The notes below the pieces were generated by a model. The model was not told where the DNA came from, did no database searches, and was given only the letters and a program-made list of their open reading frames with translations. A DNA stretch of 64,000 nt from Klenkia soli. Its GTDB lineage: Bacteria; Actinomycetota; Actinomycetes; Mycobacteriales; Geodermatophilaceae. Shown here one piece after another: positions 1 to 7,698 of the stretch. The stretch spans positions 18,927 through 82,926 of the forward strand of contig NZ_FNIR01000017.1 in assembly GCF_900103975.1 (NCBI RefSeq), written 5' to 3'. The stretch's first letter is position 1, and every line of letters begins with the position of its first letter. The position numbers and the translations under genes are program-made.

Positions 1-465
1 CCCGACCCCTCCGCCGCGCAGCCGGCCGTCGGCGGCCCGCAGCAACGCCGGGACGGTGAGCAGCCCGGCCAGCACCAGCGCGACCAGGCTCGCGGTGCCG
101 GCCACGGTCAGCGAGATGCCCAGCGCCGGCAGCACCGTGTCGACGACCGGGGTGCGGGAGACCCACGACGTGCCCAGGTCGCCGGTGAGCAGGCGGCCGA
201 GGAACCCCAGCGTGCCGGCCACCGGGTTCGTCGGCAGGTCCAGCTGGGTGCGGACGGCGTCGAGCGCAGCGGCGTCGGGTGCGCCCTCCTCCTCGCGGGC
301 ACGCAGCACCGACCGGGCGGGGTCCACCCCGGACAGCCAGGGCAGCGCCCCGACCAGCAGGGCGGTGCCGACCAGTGCGCCCAGGACGCCGGCCACCCGG
401 GGCAGCCGGCGCAGGACGGCGGGCGCGGGCCGCCGGGCGGTCGGGGCGCCGAGGGCGACCGTCAC
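1..465 (-). CDS. Peptide/nickel-type ABC transporter permease (partial)
   Basis: Inner-membrane permease of a DppB/NikB-type importer. Only the first 155 or so residues are present because the gene runs off the window start. A hydrophobic segment lies near residues 22-45. It is followed by the long extracytoplasmic loop typical of this family, including GDLGTSW near residue 95, and a second membrane segment begins near residue 112. The GTG start at 465 shares GTGA with the stop of the upstream binding-protein gene, so the two are probably translationally coupled. It is the fifth gene of the operon starting at 4727. A second permease would be expected just outside the window. The substrate cannot be read from this fragment. 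Confidence 0.85.
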   Translation of the reverse strand, partial: MTVALGAPTARRPAPAVLRRLPRVAGVLGALVGTALLVGALPWLSGVDPARSVLRAREEEGAPDAAALDAVRTQLDLPTNPVAGTLGFLGRLLTGDLGTSWVSRTPVVDTVLPALGISLTVAGTASLVALVLAGLLTVPALLRAADGRLRGGGVG

Positions 466-1943
466 CGACCCGCGGTGGTGGCGACCGTGACGACCTGCCG
501 CTCGAACGGGTCCTCCCCCACGCCCTGCACGCCCTGGGTCACGCCGGTGCGGCTCTGCTCGTGCAGCACGGGCACGACCGCACCGGTGGACAGCACCTGG
601 GCCTCGATGTCGGCGGCGGCCTGGCGGCGCTCGCGCGGGTCGGTCAGCGCGGCCGCCGCGGTGACGGCGGCGTCGACGTCCGGGTCGCACAGGCGGGCGA
701 GGTTGTAGCCGCCGTCGCAGGTGTAGTCGGTCTGGAGGTAGCCGACCGGGTCACCGGTGTCCAGCAGGGTGAGCCGGCTGCCCAGGACGGCGTCGAACGC
801 GCCGGCGAGCAGGTCGGGCTCGAGGGTGGCGTAGGTCTGCACGACGACCTCGACGGTGAACCCCGCCGCGCGCAGCTGCTCGGCCAGCACGGCGGCGGCC
901 TCGGGCAGCTCGGGCCGGTCGTCGTAGGTGGCCAGCCGGATGCTCGCCCCCGCGGGGTCGGCCGCGGTGGGCAGGGTCGGGGTGCTGCGCGCCGCGGCGC
1001 CCAGGGTGTCGTCGGTGAGCAGACCCGGGGCGACGTCGGCCTGGCCCTCGAAGACGCCGTCGACGACCGGCTCGGCGTCGACCGCGGCCACGGCGGCGGC
1101 GCGCAGGCCCGCGTCGGCGAAGACCCCGCCGGCGGTGTTCAGCTGCAGCGCCGTCACCCGCGGCAGCGCCGTGGTGACCACCCGCTGGTCGTCGCCGAGG
1201 GTGGCCAGCGCGGCGATCGGCACCCCCTGCACCACGTCGACCTCGCCGGCGCGCAGGGACGACGTCCGGGCGTCGGCGTCGTCGACGAAGCGGACGTCGA
1301 CGCCGTCGGCGGCCGGGGTGCCGCCCCAGTGGTCGGCCGCGGCGTCGAGGGTCGCGGACTGCGCGCCCTGCAGCTCGGTGATCTCGTACGGCCCGGTGCC
1401 GTGGCCCACCGGGTCCGGCGCGGTCGGGTCGGCGTAGGCGTCCGGGGACAGCACGACCAGCGACGGGGCGCCCAGCCGCTGCACCAGCAGCGGGTCGGCC
1501 TGGGCGGCCTGCAGCTGCACGGTGTCCTCGTCGACGGCGGTGGCCACCAGGCCGACGTCGCGCAGCACGCGCACGCCCGGGTCGGCGCCCGCGGCGGCGT
1601 TGAGCGACCCGGCGACGGCCTCGGCGTCCATCGGGGTGCCGTCGTGGAAGACGACGTCGTCGCGCAGCTCGACCAGCGCGGTGCGGTCGTCGGTGAACTC
1701 CCACGACTGCGCCAGCTGCGGCTCGGCGGCGCCGGAGTCGTCGAAGGTCACCAGCGTCTCGGCGGCGCCCATGCGGGTCAGCAGCAGGGCGTCGTCGGTC
1801 CAGGGCGACAGCGCGGCCACCGGGGGGAAGTTCAGCGCGACACGCAGGCGGTCGGACCCGCTCTCGGCGGTCCCCCCTCCGCCGGCGAAGCACCCGCCGG
1901 CGAACAGGACGGGGACGGCGAGCAGGGCGGTGCGGCGGTTCAC
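462..1943 (-). CDS. ABC transporter substrate-binding lipoprotein (SBP_bac_5 type)
   Basis: Extracytoplasmic solute receptor of 493 residues for the peptide/nickel ABC system encoded around it. The N terminus is a lipoprotein signal: two arginines, a hydrophobic stretch, then AGGC with Cys18 as the predicted lipid-modified residue. The body has family-5 features, such as an FHDGTPMDAEAV segment near residue 100 and GHGTGPYEI near residue 185. The start is GTG and it overlaps the upstream MFS gene by four bases (GTGA), as it does the permease downstream. Family members bind oligopeptides, nickel chelates or metallophores, and the sequence does not decide between them. Its position between an MFS carrier and the permease is unusual for a plain peptide importer. 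Confidence 0.9.
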   Translation of the reverse strand: MNRRTALLAVPVLFAGGCFAGGGGTAESGSDRLRVALNFPPVAALSPWTDDALLLTRMGAAETLVTFDDSGAAEPQLAQSWEFTDDRTALVELRDDVVFHDGTPMDAEAVAGSLNAAAGADPGVRVLRDVGLVATAVDEDTVQLQAAQADPLLVQRLGAPSLVVLSPDAYADPTAPDPVGHGTGPYEITELQGAQSATLDAAADHWGGTPAADGVDVRFVDDADARTSSLRAGEVDVVQGVPIAALATLGDDQRVVTTALPRVTALQLNTAGGVFADAGLRAAAVAAVDAEPVVDGVFEGQADVAPGLLTDDTLGAAARSTPTLPTAADPAGASIRLATYDDRPELPEAAAVLAEQLRAAGFTVEVVVQTYATLEPDLLAGAFDAVLGSRLTLLDTGDPVGYLQTDYTCDGGYNLARLCDPDVDAAVTAAAALTDPRERRQAAADIEAQVLSTGAVVPVLHEQSRTGVTQGVQGVGEDPFERQVVTVATTAGR

Positions 1944-3220
1944 GGGGCTCCTACGGGTTCGGGGGCTCGGGTGGTGGTGCGGACGGTGCGGCGGGTGAGC
2001 AGCCAGAGCCCGACCGCGGACGCGGCGGGCAGGGCGGCGAGGACGAGCCAGGGGACGGCGGCGGCCGGCTGCGGCACCGCGGCCAGGTCGAGCAGGGCGC
2101 CCACGCCGGTGCTGCCGACCAGCACGGCCAGACCTTCGGCGGAGGCGAGCACGCCGAAGTGGGCGCCCAGGCGGCGCTCGCCGGCCAGCCGGGGCACGAG
2201 GTCCTGGGCGACCGGGACGGCGACCATCTGGCCCAGGTACAGCAGCAGCGCGAACCCGACGGCCGGGGCCAGCGCCCAGGCACCCGACGGCGGCTCGAAC
2301 GGCGCGAGGACGGCGACCAGCAGGAACGAGGAGCTCATGAGGGCGAACCCCAGCGGCAGCGCGCGGGTGGGGCCGGCGCGGCGGGCGCGGGCGGTGATCG
2401 GCAGCTGGAGCAGCAGCACGCTGACCGCGGCGGCGACGAACATCCAGCCCAGCGCGCCCTGGGACCCGGTGGCCCGGTCGAGCTCGACCGGCAGCGCCAG
2501 GTAGAGCTGGTTGTAGGACAGCAGGTAGGTGCAGTAGCAGGCGGTGAAGGCCAGGAAGCGGCGGTTGCGGAGCACCTGACCCCAGCCGGCGGTGACGGGT
2601 TCGACGTCCCCCGTGCCGGTGCGCAGGTCGCGCGGGAGGAGCAGCACGTGCGCGACGAGGACGACGCCGAACACCCCCGCCGCGATCGTGCAGGTGACCC
2701 AGAACGGCACCCCGAGAAGCAGGGCGCCCAGCACCGGGCCGGTGACCGACCCGAGCTTGGAGGCGACGGCGTCCAACCCGAACACCTCGGCCCGGGTGAC
2801 CACCCCGGCCTCCTCGAGCCGGCGGCCCTGGTCGGCGAGCGCCGACTCGACGGCCGGGGAGAACAGCGCGGCCGCGAACCCGACCAGCACCACGCCGAGC
2901 AGCACGCCGGGCAGGCTCTCGACCACCGCCAGCACGCCGAACCCGGCGATCCGGATCGAGCAGCCGACCACCACGACGGGTTTGACCCCGAACCGGTCGG
3001 TGAGCCCACCGCCGAGGAAGAACATCCCCTGCTGGCTGAACGTGCGCACCCCCAGCACGAGCCCGACGACGCCACCGGCCAACGCCAGGTTCTCCGACAG
3101 GTGCACGGCCAGGAACGGCACGACCAGGTAGAACCCGATGTTGAAGGCCAGCTGGGAGGCCAGCAGCAACCGCGGGACCGCGGGCAGCCGGCGCAGCAGC
3201 ACCCAGGGCGCCCAGCTCAC
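1940..3220 (-). CDS. MFS transporter inside the ABC operon
   Basis: Major facilitator of 426 residues with about twelve hydrophobic segments. The intracellular loop 2 signature appears as GGLTDRFGVKP near residue 70, and a second DRxGxxP-like loop lies mid-protein. The start is GTG at 3220, overlapping the upstream ATPase stop by GTGA; the stop overlaps the binding-protein start in the same way. It therefore sits as an integral third cistron of an ABC import operon. Staphylopine-type and related metallophore loci likewise pair an MFS exporter with a family-5 ABC importer, so efflux of a chelator that the ABC system re-imports is a reasonable guess. No metallophore biosynthesis gene is in view, so this stays speculative. 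Confidence 0.88.
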   Translation of the reverse strand: MSWAPWVLLRRLPAVPRLLLASQLAFNIGFYLVVPFLAVHLSENLALAGGVVGLVLGVRTFSQQGMFFLGGGLTDRFGVKPVVVVGCSIRIAGFGVLAVVESLPGVLLGVVLVGFAAALFSPAVESALADQGRRLEEAGVVTRAEVFGLDAVASKLGSVTGPVLGALLLGVPFWVTCTIAAGVFGVVLVAHVLLLPRDLRTGTGDVEPVTAGWGQVLRNRRFLAFTACYCTYLLSYNQLYLALPVELDRATGSQGALGWMFVAAAVSVLLLQLPITARARRAGPTRALPLGFALMSSSFLLVAVLAPFEPPSGAWALAPAVGFALLLYLGQMVAVPVAQDLVPRLAGERRLGAHFGVLASAEGLAVLVGSTGVGALLDLAAVPQPAAAVPWLVLAALPAASAVGLWLLTRRTVRTTTRAPEPVGAP

Positions 3221-3978
3221 GGCGCGACCGCCTCGAGCGTCGGGACGGCGTCGAGCAGCCCGGCGGTGACCGGGTGGGCGGGGGCCCCGAACACCTGCGG
3301 CACCGGCCCCTGCTCGACCACGCGCCCGGCCTCGAGCACCAGCACGCGGTCGCACAGGTGCTGCACCACGCCGAGGTCGTGGGAGACGACGAGGAGGGCC
3401 AGGCCCTCGGCGGCCGACACCTGCGCCAGCAGCTCCACGACCTGCAGCCGGACGACGACGTCCAGGGCGCTGACCGGTTCGTCGGCGAGCAGGACGTCGG
3501 GGCGCGGTGCGAGCGCGCGGGCGATAGCCAGCCGTTGCCGCTGCCCGCCGGAGAACTCGTGCGGCCACCGGGTGGCGGCGTCGGGCTCCAGGCCGACGGC
3601 GACCAGCAGCTCGGCGACCCGGGCGGTGTGGTCGCCGTGCACCCGCAGGCAGGCCAGCGGCTCGGCGACCGCCTGGCCCACCCGCATGCGCGGGTTGAAC
3701 GAGCGGCCCGGGTCCTGCGGCACCGTCTGCACCCGACGGCGGAACCAGCGCAGCGAGCGCGCGGACCCCGGGCGCACGGGCCGGCCGTCGAGGGCGACCG
3801 TGCCGGCGTCGGGGGTGTCCAGCGCCAGGAGCAGCCGGGCCAGCGTCGACTTGCCCGAGCCCGACTCCCCCACGACGGCCACCCGCTCGCCCGCACCGAG
3901 CCGCAGCGACACGTCGTCCAGGGCCGTGACGTCCCGGTACCGCCTGGTCAGGCCCTCGGCCTGCAGCAGCGGGGTCAC
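3217..3978 (-). CDS. Peptide/nickel ABC transporter ATP-binding protein (DppF type)
   Basis: Cytoplasmic ATPase of 253 residues that powers the transporter. Walker A GESGSGKS lies at residues 37-44. The signature FSGGQRQRL lies near residue 150, followed by Walker B (LLADEP) and an SHD switch histidine. The segment with PQDPGRSFNPRM after the Q-loop is characteristic of oligopeptide/nickel ATPases. It lacks the C-terminal oligopeptide-binding extension and so is shorter than typical DppF (about 320 residues). The GTG start at 3978 overlaps the stop of the first ATPase by GTGA. The two ATPases probably form the heterodimer that drives the single complex. Confidence 0.92.
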   Translation of the reverse strand: MTPLLQAEGLTRRYRDVTALDDVSLRLGAGERVAVVGESGSGKSTLARLLLALDTPDAGTVALDGRPVRPGSARSLRWFRRRVQTVPQDPGRSFNPRMRVGQAVAEPLACLRVHGDHTARVAELLVAVGLEPDAATRWPHEFSGGQRQRLAIARALAPRPDVLLADEPVSALDVVVRLQVVELLAQVSAAEGLALLVVSHDLGVVQHLCDRVLVLEAGRVVEQGPVPQVFGAPAHPVTAGLLDAVPTLEAVAP

Positions 3979-4727
3979 CGGGTGACCGCCAGCGCCCGGG
4001 AGGCGGCCACGACGTCGGCCAGCAGCGGGTCGGTCAGCACCTCGGCCACCGGTCCGTCGGCGACCAGCCGGCCGCCGGCCAGCACCAGCAGCCGGGTGCA
4101 CAGCCGGGTGGCGACGGCGAGGTCGTGGGTGACCAGCAGCAACGCGGCGCGGTCGGGTCCGGTGACCCGGTCCAGCAGGTCGAGCACCCCGGCCTGCACG
4201 GTGGGGTCCAGCGCCGAGGTGGGTTCGTCGGCCACCAGGAGCCGGGGCGCACCGGCCAGGGCGAGGGCGATCGCCACCCGCTGCCGCTGCCCGCCGGACA
4301 GCTGGCTGGGGAAGCGCCGGTCGGTGCCGGCCAGCCCCACCTCGGCCAGCAGGGCGGCGGCCCGCTCGCGCGCCTGGCCGAACGGGACGCCCTGCGCCCG
4401 CAGCGGGAGGGCGACCTGGCGGCCGACCCGGCTCAGCGGGTCCAGCGCGGTGCCCGGGTCCTGGGCGACCAGCGCCGTCACCCGTCCGCGCAGCGGCCGC
4501 CAGGTGGCCGGCCCGGCACCGACGACCTCGGTGCCCTCGACGCGCACGCTGCCGGTGACCCGCAGCCCGGCCGGGGTCAGGCCCAGGAGCGCGCCGACCA
4601 GCTGGGACTTGCCCGCACCGGAGGAGCCGACCACGCCCACCCGCTCACCGGCGTCCACCTCGAACGAGATGCCGTCCACCAGCCGCCGTCCGGGCAGGGC
4701 GACGGACAGGTCGTGCACGCGCAGCAC
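3975..4727 (-). CDS. Peptide/nickel ABC transporter ATP-binding protein (DppD type), first gene of operon
   Basis: Cytoplasmic ATPase of 250 residues, partner of the next gene. Walker A GSSGAGKS lies at residues 34-41, the signature LSGGQRQRV near residue 142 and Walker B LLVADEP near 162, with a THD switch. The sequence AQDPGTALDPL after the Q-loop is typical of DppD/NikD proteins. The start is GTG at 4727, preceded by a good GAGGAG ribosome site about eight bases upstream. It leads a five-cistron operon (ATPase, ATPase, MFS, binding protein, permease) in which every junction is a four-base GTGA overlap, so the products are probably made in coupled amounts. Confidence 0.92.
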   Translation of the reverse strand: MLRVHDLSVALPGRRLVDGISFEVDAGERVGVVGSSGAGKSQLVGALLGLTPAGLRVTGSVRVEGTEVVGAGPATWRPLRGRVTALVAQDPGTALDPLSRVGRQVALPLRAQGVPFGQARERAAALLAEVGLAGTDRRFPSQLSGGQRQRVAIALALAGAPRLLVADEPTSALDPTVQAGVLDLLDRVTGPDRAALLLVTHDLAVATRLCTRLLVLAGGRLVADGPVAEVLTDPLLADVVAASRALAVTR

Positions 4728-4781
4728 TCAGCCACTCCTCAGGACGGGGGATCACCCGACCCTAACTGCAAGTGGTTCGCA
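4728..4781 (-). promoter_or_regulatory. Upstream region of the ABC-MFS operon
   Basis: Fifty-four bases separate the operon start from the end of the tsnR gene. It contains a locally AT-richer patch and an imperfect inverted motif, TGC(G)AA-CCAC-TTGCA on the minus strand at about 4770-4784. This could be a metal-regulator operator, but the match is weak and only the outer TGC/GCA pairs are firm. No clear -10/-35 pair is visible. Confidence 0.25.
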
Positions 4782-5591
4782 TCAACGACTGCGCATGTGG
4801 TCATCCTGGGCGAGCTGGGTGGCGTAGAGGCAGATCGCCGCGGCCACCGAGAGGTTCAACGACTCGGCCCGCCCGCGCATGGGCACCCGCACCCGGTGGT
4901 CGGCCCGTGCGGCCAGGGCGGGGGCGAGGCCACGGGCCTCGTTGCCGAACAGCCACAGCACCCGGCCGCCCAGCAGACCCTCGGCACCGGCGGCGTCCAG
5001 GGCGACTTCACCGTCACCGGCAGCGGCCAGGACGGTCACCCCGGCGGCCCGGACGTCGTCCAGCAGCGGCTCGAGGGGCGCACTGCGGACGACGTCGACG
5101 TGGAAGAGGCTGCCGGCCGACGAGCGCACCACCTTGCCCTGGAACGGGTCGGCCGAGCCGGACCCGAAGACCACGGTGCGGGCGCCGCAGGCGTCGGCGG
5201 TGCGCAGCACGGTGCCGGCGTTGCCCGGGTCGTTCAGCTCGGCCAGCGCCACGGCCAGCTGCGGCGGGTCGGTGGCCAGGGTCGCCGCGGGGACGTCGCG
5301 CAGCGGGCAGACGGCGACCAGACCCTGCGGGGTGGCGGTCTCGCTCAGCCCGCCGGCGGCCTCGTCGGTGACCAACCGCACGGGCACCCCGGCGCCGGCC
5401 AGCAGCTCGTGGTGGGTGGCCGCGGCCGACCCGGTCACGAAGACCTCCTGGGCGACCCCGGCCGCCAGCGCCTCGACCACCGCCTGCCGGCCCTCGGCGA
5501 GGAACAGGCCCGCCGCGTCGCGCCCGGCCCGGCGGGTGAGCTTGCGGGCAGCGGCGACCCGCGCGTTGCGCGCGGTGAGGGCGTCGGTCAT
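4782..5591 (-). CDS. tsnR: TrmH/SpoU-family RNA 2'-O-methyltransferase
   Basis: SAM-dependent RNA ribose methyltransferase of 269 residues. The three SpoU motifs are present: NDPGNAGTVLRTADA near residue 118, LFGNEARGL near 214 and a C-terminal VPMRGRAESLNLSVAA near 238, which form the trefoil-knot SAM site. The N-terminal 90 residues match the substrate-binding subdomain with EGRQAV near residue 33. In Mycobacterium a tsnR homologue follows infC-rpmI-rplT in the same order, supporting the name, but the exact rRNA or tRNA target cannot be read. A hairpin in the gap to rplT suggests it is only partly co-transcribed with the ribosomal genes. Confidence 0.88.
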   Translation of the reverse strand: MTDALTARNARVAAARKLTRRAGRDAAGLFLAEGRQAVVEALAAGVAQEVFVTGSAAATHHELLAGAGVPVRLVTDEAAGGLSETATPQGLVAVCPLRDVPAATLATDPPQLAVALAELNDPGNAGTVLRTADACGARTVVFGSGSADPFQGKVVRSSAGSLFHVDVVRSAPLEPLLDDVRAAGVTVLAAAGDGEVALDAAGAEGLLGGRVLWLFGNEARGLAPALAARADHRVRVPMRGRAESLNLSVAAAICLYATQLAQDDHMRSR

Positions 5592-5610
5592 CTCGTCTCC
5601 TGGACATGCG

Positions 5611-5656
5611 ACGACGCCGCCGTCGATGGGCGGGGGCCCACCGGCGACGGCGTCGT
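5611..5656 (-). terminator. Imperfect 21-bp hairpin after rplT
   Basis: A 21-base left arm (5611-5631) pairs with 5636-5656 with three mismatches around a GGGG loop in the + strand reading. It lies between rplT and tsnR, downstream of the ribosomal genes. No T-tract is evident, as is common in high-GC actinobacteria. It may terminate or attenuate transcription into tsnR. Confidence 0.6.
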
Positions 5657-5667
5657 ACGGGGTCGAA

Positions 5668-6057
5668 CTACGCGGCTGCGACGCCGGTCTGGTTCGGGGC
5701 GGCGGCGACCGCGGCGCGCGCGGTCTCGACGAGCGCGGCGAAGGCGGCCGGCTCGTTGACGGCCAGCTCGGCCAGGACCTTGCGGTCCAGCTCGATGCCG
5801 GCCAGCTTCAGGCCCTGCATGAAGCGGTTGTAGGTCATGTCGTTCTGCCGGGCCGCGGCGTTGATGCGGGTGATCCACAGCTTGCGGAAGTCACCCTTGC
5901 GCACCTTGCGGTCGCGGTAGGCGTAGGTGGCCGAGTGGAGCAGCTGCTCCTTGGCCTTGCGGTACAGGCGCGAACGCTGACCCCGGTAGCCGCTGGCGGC
6001 CTCGAGGGTCGTCCGGCGCTTCTTCTGGGCGTTGACCGCCCGCTTCACGCGTGCCAC
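5668..6057 (-). CDS. rplT: 50S ribosomal protein L20
   Basis: Ribosomal protein of 129 residues that binds 23S rRNA early in large-subunit assembly. It shows the invariant N terminus MARVKRAV and the core containing [16 protein letters not shown] and RINAAAR. It is slightly longer than the usual 117-120 residues because of an Ala-rich C-terminal tail. The start is GTG at 6057. It lies 37 bases after rpmI in the conserved infC-rpmI-rplT operon. Confidence 0.98.
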   Translation of the reverse strand: MARVKRAVNAQKKRRTTLEAASGYRGQRSRLYRKAKEQLLHSATYAYRDRKVRKGDFRKLWITRINAAARQNDMTYNRFMQGLKLAGIELDRKVLAELAVNEPAAFAALVETARAAVAAAPNQTGVAAA

Positions 6058-6094
6058 GTGAGTACTCCTCTGTCGGTAAGGGTGTGGGCGCCGG

Positions 6095-6289
6095 TCAGAG
6101 ACCGAGCAGCTTCTTCATCCGGGGGGCGTCGGCCGGGGACAGCACCTCGGTGCCCTTCACCCGGCGCTTGCGGGAGGAGGACTTCACCTCGAACTTGTGC
6201 TGGTTGTTGGTGTGCTCGCGGACGAGCTTCCCGCTGCCGGTCACGCGGATGCGCTTGGCCGTGCCCTTGTGGGTCTTGTTCTTCGGCAT
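6095..6289 (-). CDS. rpmI: 50S ribosomal protein L35
   Basis: Small, very basic large-subunit protein of 64 residues. It begins [13 protein letters not shown] and contains the SSRKRR stretch and the LSPAD motif expected of L35. ATG start. It sits 36 bases after infC and 37 bases before rplT, so the three are almost certainly one transcript. Confidence 0.98.
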   Translation of the reverse strand: MPKNKTHKGTAKRIRVTGSGKLVREHTNNQHKFEVKSSSRKRRVKGTEVLSPADAPRMKKLLGL

Positions 6290-6325
6290 GTCCTGGTCCT
6301 CACTCGTGCGGTCTGGGTCGGCCCG

Positions 6326-6988
6326 TCAGGCCTGGTCGGCCTCGACGGGCGACGGGGGTGCGGGCTTCGGCGGCGACTGGGGGGCCAGCGGCCGCTCCTG
6401 CACCTCGGCGGCGGGCTCGGCCGAGTTCTCGGCGGCCTTGGCCTTCTTGCGCTCCACGATCTGGGCCTGCTGCGCCGCCTGGTTGCGGTGCGGCGCGATG
6501 ACCATGACCATGTTGCGGCCGTCCTGCTTGGGGTTGGACTCCACGACGCCGAGGTCGGTGACGTCGCCCGCCAGGCGCTGCAGCAGCCGGTAGCCCATCT
6601 CGGGGCGGGACTGCTCGCGACCGCGGAACATCACCGTGATCTTGACCTTGTCGCCGCCCTTGAGGAAGCGGACGACGTGGCCCTTCTTGGTCTCGTAGTC
6701 GTGCGGGTCGATCTTCAGCCGCAGACGCATCTCCTTGATGACGGTCTGCGTCTGGTTGCGACGGGCCTCGCGCTCCTTCTGCGCGGCCTCGTACTTGAAC
6801 TTCCCGTAGTCCATGAGCTTCACGACGGGCGGGCGCGCCATGGGGGCGACCTCGACGAGGTCGAGCTCGCTGTCCTGGGCCAGGCGCAGCGCCTCGCCGA
6901 TCGAGACGATGCCGACCTGCTCGCCCTCGGGCCCCACGAGACGGACCTCGGGGACGCGGATGCGGTCGTTGATGCGTGGCTCGGTGAT
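6326..6988 (-). CDS. infC: Translation initiation factor IF-3, apparent ATC start
   Basis: IF-3 binds the 30S subunit, prevents premature 50S joining and checks the start codon. The 220-residue product has the N-domain ([15 protein letters not shown], then [13 protein letters not shown]), the linker with MDYGKFKYE near residue 75 and the C-domain ending before an Ala/Pro/Lys-rich tail. The conserved [11 protein letters not shown] block is encoded but no ATG, GTG or TTG precedes it: between an in-frame TGA ten codons upstream and this block the only plausible initiator is ATC at 6986-6988, placed five bases after AGGAG. The first ordinary start, GTG at 6937, would delete the conserved N terminus. 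E. coli infC starts at AUU and is autoregulated through it, so similar feedback is likely here. Confidence 0.95.
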   Translation of the reverse strand: MTEPRINDRIRVPEVRLVGPEGEQVGIVSIGEALRLAQDSELDLVEVAPMARPPVVKLMDYGKFKYEAAQKEREARRNQTQTVIKEMRLRLKIDPHDYETKKGHVVRFLKGGDKVKITVMFRGREQSRPEMGYRLLQRLAGDVTDLGVVESNPKQDGRNMVMVIAPHRNQAAQQAQIVERKKAKAAENSAEPAAEVQERPLAPQSPPKPAPPSPVEADQA

Positions 6989-7040
6989 GGCCTCTCCTCT
7001 GCGTTCTGCGACGAGGAGTCAGCGTCCCGACCCGAAGAAG

Positions 7041-7070
7041 GGCCCTCGACCCGCTGGTGCGGGGAGGGCC
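7041..7070 (-). promoter_or_regulatory. Leader hairpin upstream of infC
   Basis: On the minus strand GGCCCTC pairs with GAGGGCC and inside it CCCGC pairs with GCGGG around an ACCA loop. This 30-base hairpin lies about 50 bases ahead of the infC start and is followed by CTTCTTC. It is placed where an attenuator or translation-control element of the infC operon would be. It could also simply be a terminator. The rest of the 225-base gap (6989-7213) shows no gene. Confidence 0.6.
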
Positions 7071-7213
7071 AGGAGCCGGCGGACCGACCCCCGTACTTCA
7101 GGTGACCTGGGTGCCTGTGACGGCGTCAGGTGGGAGCGGGCTCCTCTTGGTCCGGCGGCCCGGGGCGGGGCTGCCGGTGGTGGTGCGCCTCATGTAGCGG
7201 GGTGAGACGCCCT

Positions 7214-7675
7214 TCAGACTACCCCGTCGGCGCGGCTGGCGGCCAGCAGGGTGCGCATGCCCTCGACGGCGCGGACGGCGCGCTCGCCGTCGGCGGCCTG
7301 GACGGCGAGGACGGAGAGCTCGTCGTCGTCGACGAGCAGCAGCGAGGCCCAGGGCGAGTTCTGGTCGAACCGGACCGCGCGGACGTGCGCCCACGGCAGC
7401 CGGTGGGTGCCCACGATGTTGCGCACCGTCACGCCCTCGGCGTCGGCGTCGACCCGGGCGCGGGACAGGTACAGCGTGGCCGCGGCCATGGCCAGGCCCA
7501 GGCCGCTGGTGGCCACCTGGTCCGAGGTCTGGAAGGCCACGACGCCGGTGGTGGAGGACTTCAGCAGGATCGACACGACCAGCATCACGCCGAAGATCAC
7601 CGCCGCCATGAGGCCGCACATGATGCGCTGGCGGCGGGGTGTGGCGGACACGGTCGTGATCGCGGTCGAGGTCAC
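7214..7675 (-). CDS. PH-domain-like small membrane protein
   Basis: Protein of 153 residues with two hydrophobic segments (about residues 17-37 and 50-70) followed by a beta-rich domain containing VRNIVGTHRLPWAHVRAV and SPWASLLLVDDDELSVL. This arrangement matches the bacterial PH-like (bPH_6) proteins common next to infC or riboflavin genes in actinobacteria. The role is unknown. GTG start at 7675. It is read in the same direction as infC and ends upstream of the infC leader. Confidence 0.7.
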   Translation of the reverse strand: MTSTAITTVSATPRRQRIMCGLMAAVIFGVMLVVSILLKSSTTGVVAFQTSDQVATSGLGLAMAAATLYLSRARVDADAEGVTVRNIVGTHRLPWAHVRAVRFDQNSPWASLLLVDDDELSVLAVQAADGERAVRAVEGMRTLLAASRADGVV

Positions 7676-7698
7676 CCCCGCAGTGTCCCACTGGCAGA

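Noticed and set aside
279..2504. A 741-codon open frame on the plus strand across the ABC operon
   Set aside because: It is antisense to well-supported binding-protein and MFS genes, is low-complexity (Gly/Arg/Val/Gln-rich) and has no family features. Such frames are expected at this GC content.
4765..4790. A zinc-regulator (Zur) box before the ABC-MFS operon
   Set aside because: The sequence TGCGAACCACTTGCA has matching ends but most inner positions do not pair or match known actinobacterial Zur boxes, so it is only mentioned as a weak candidate.
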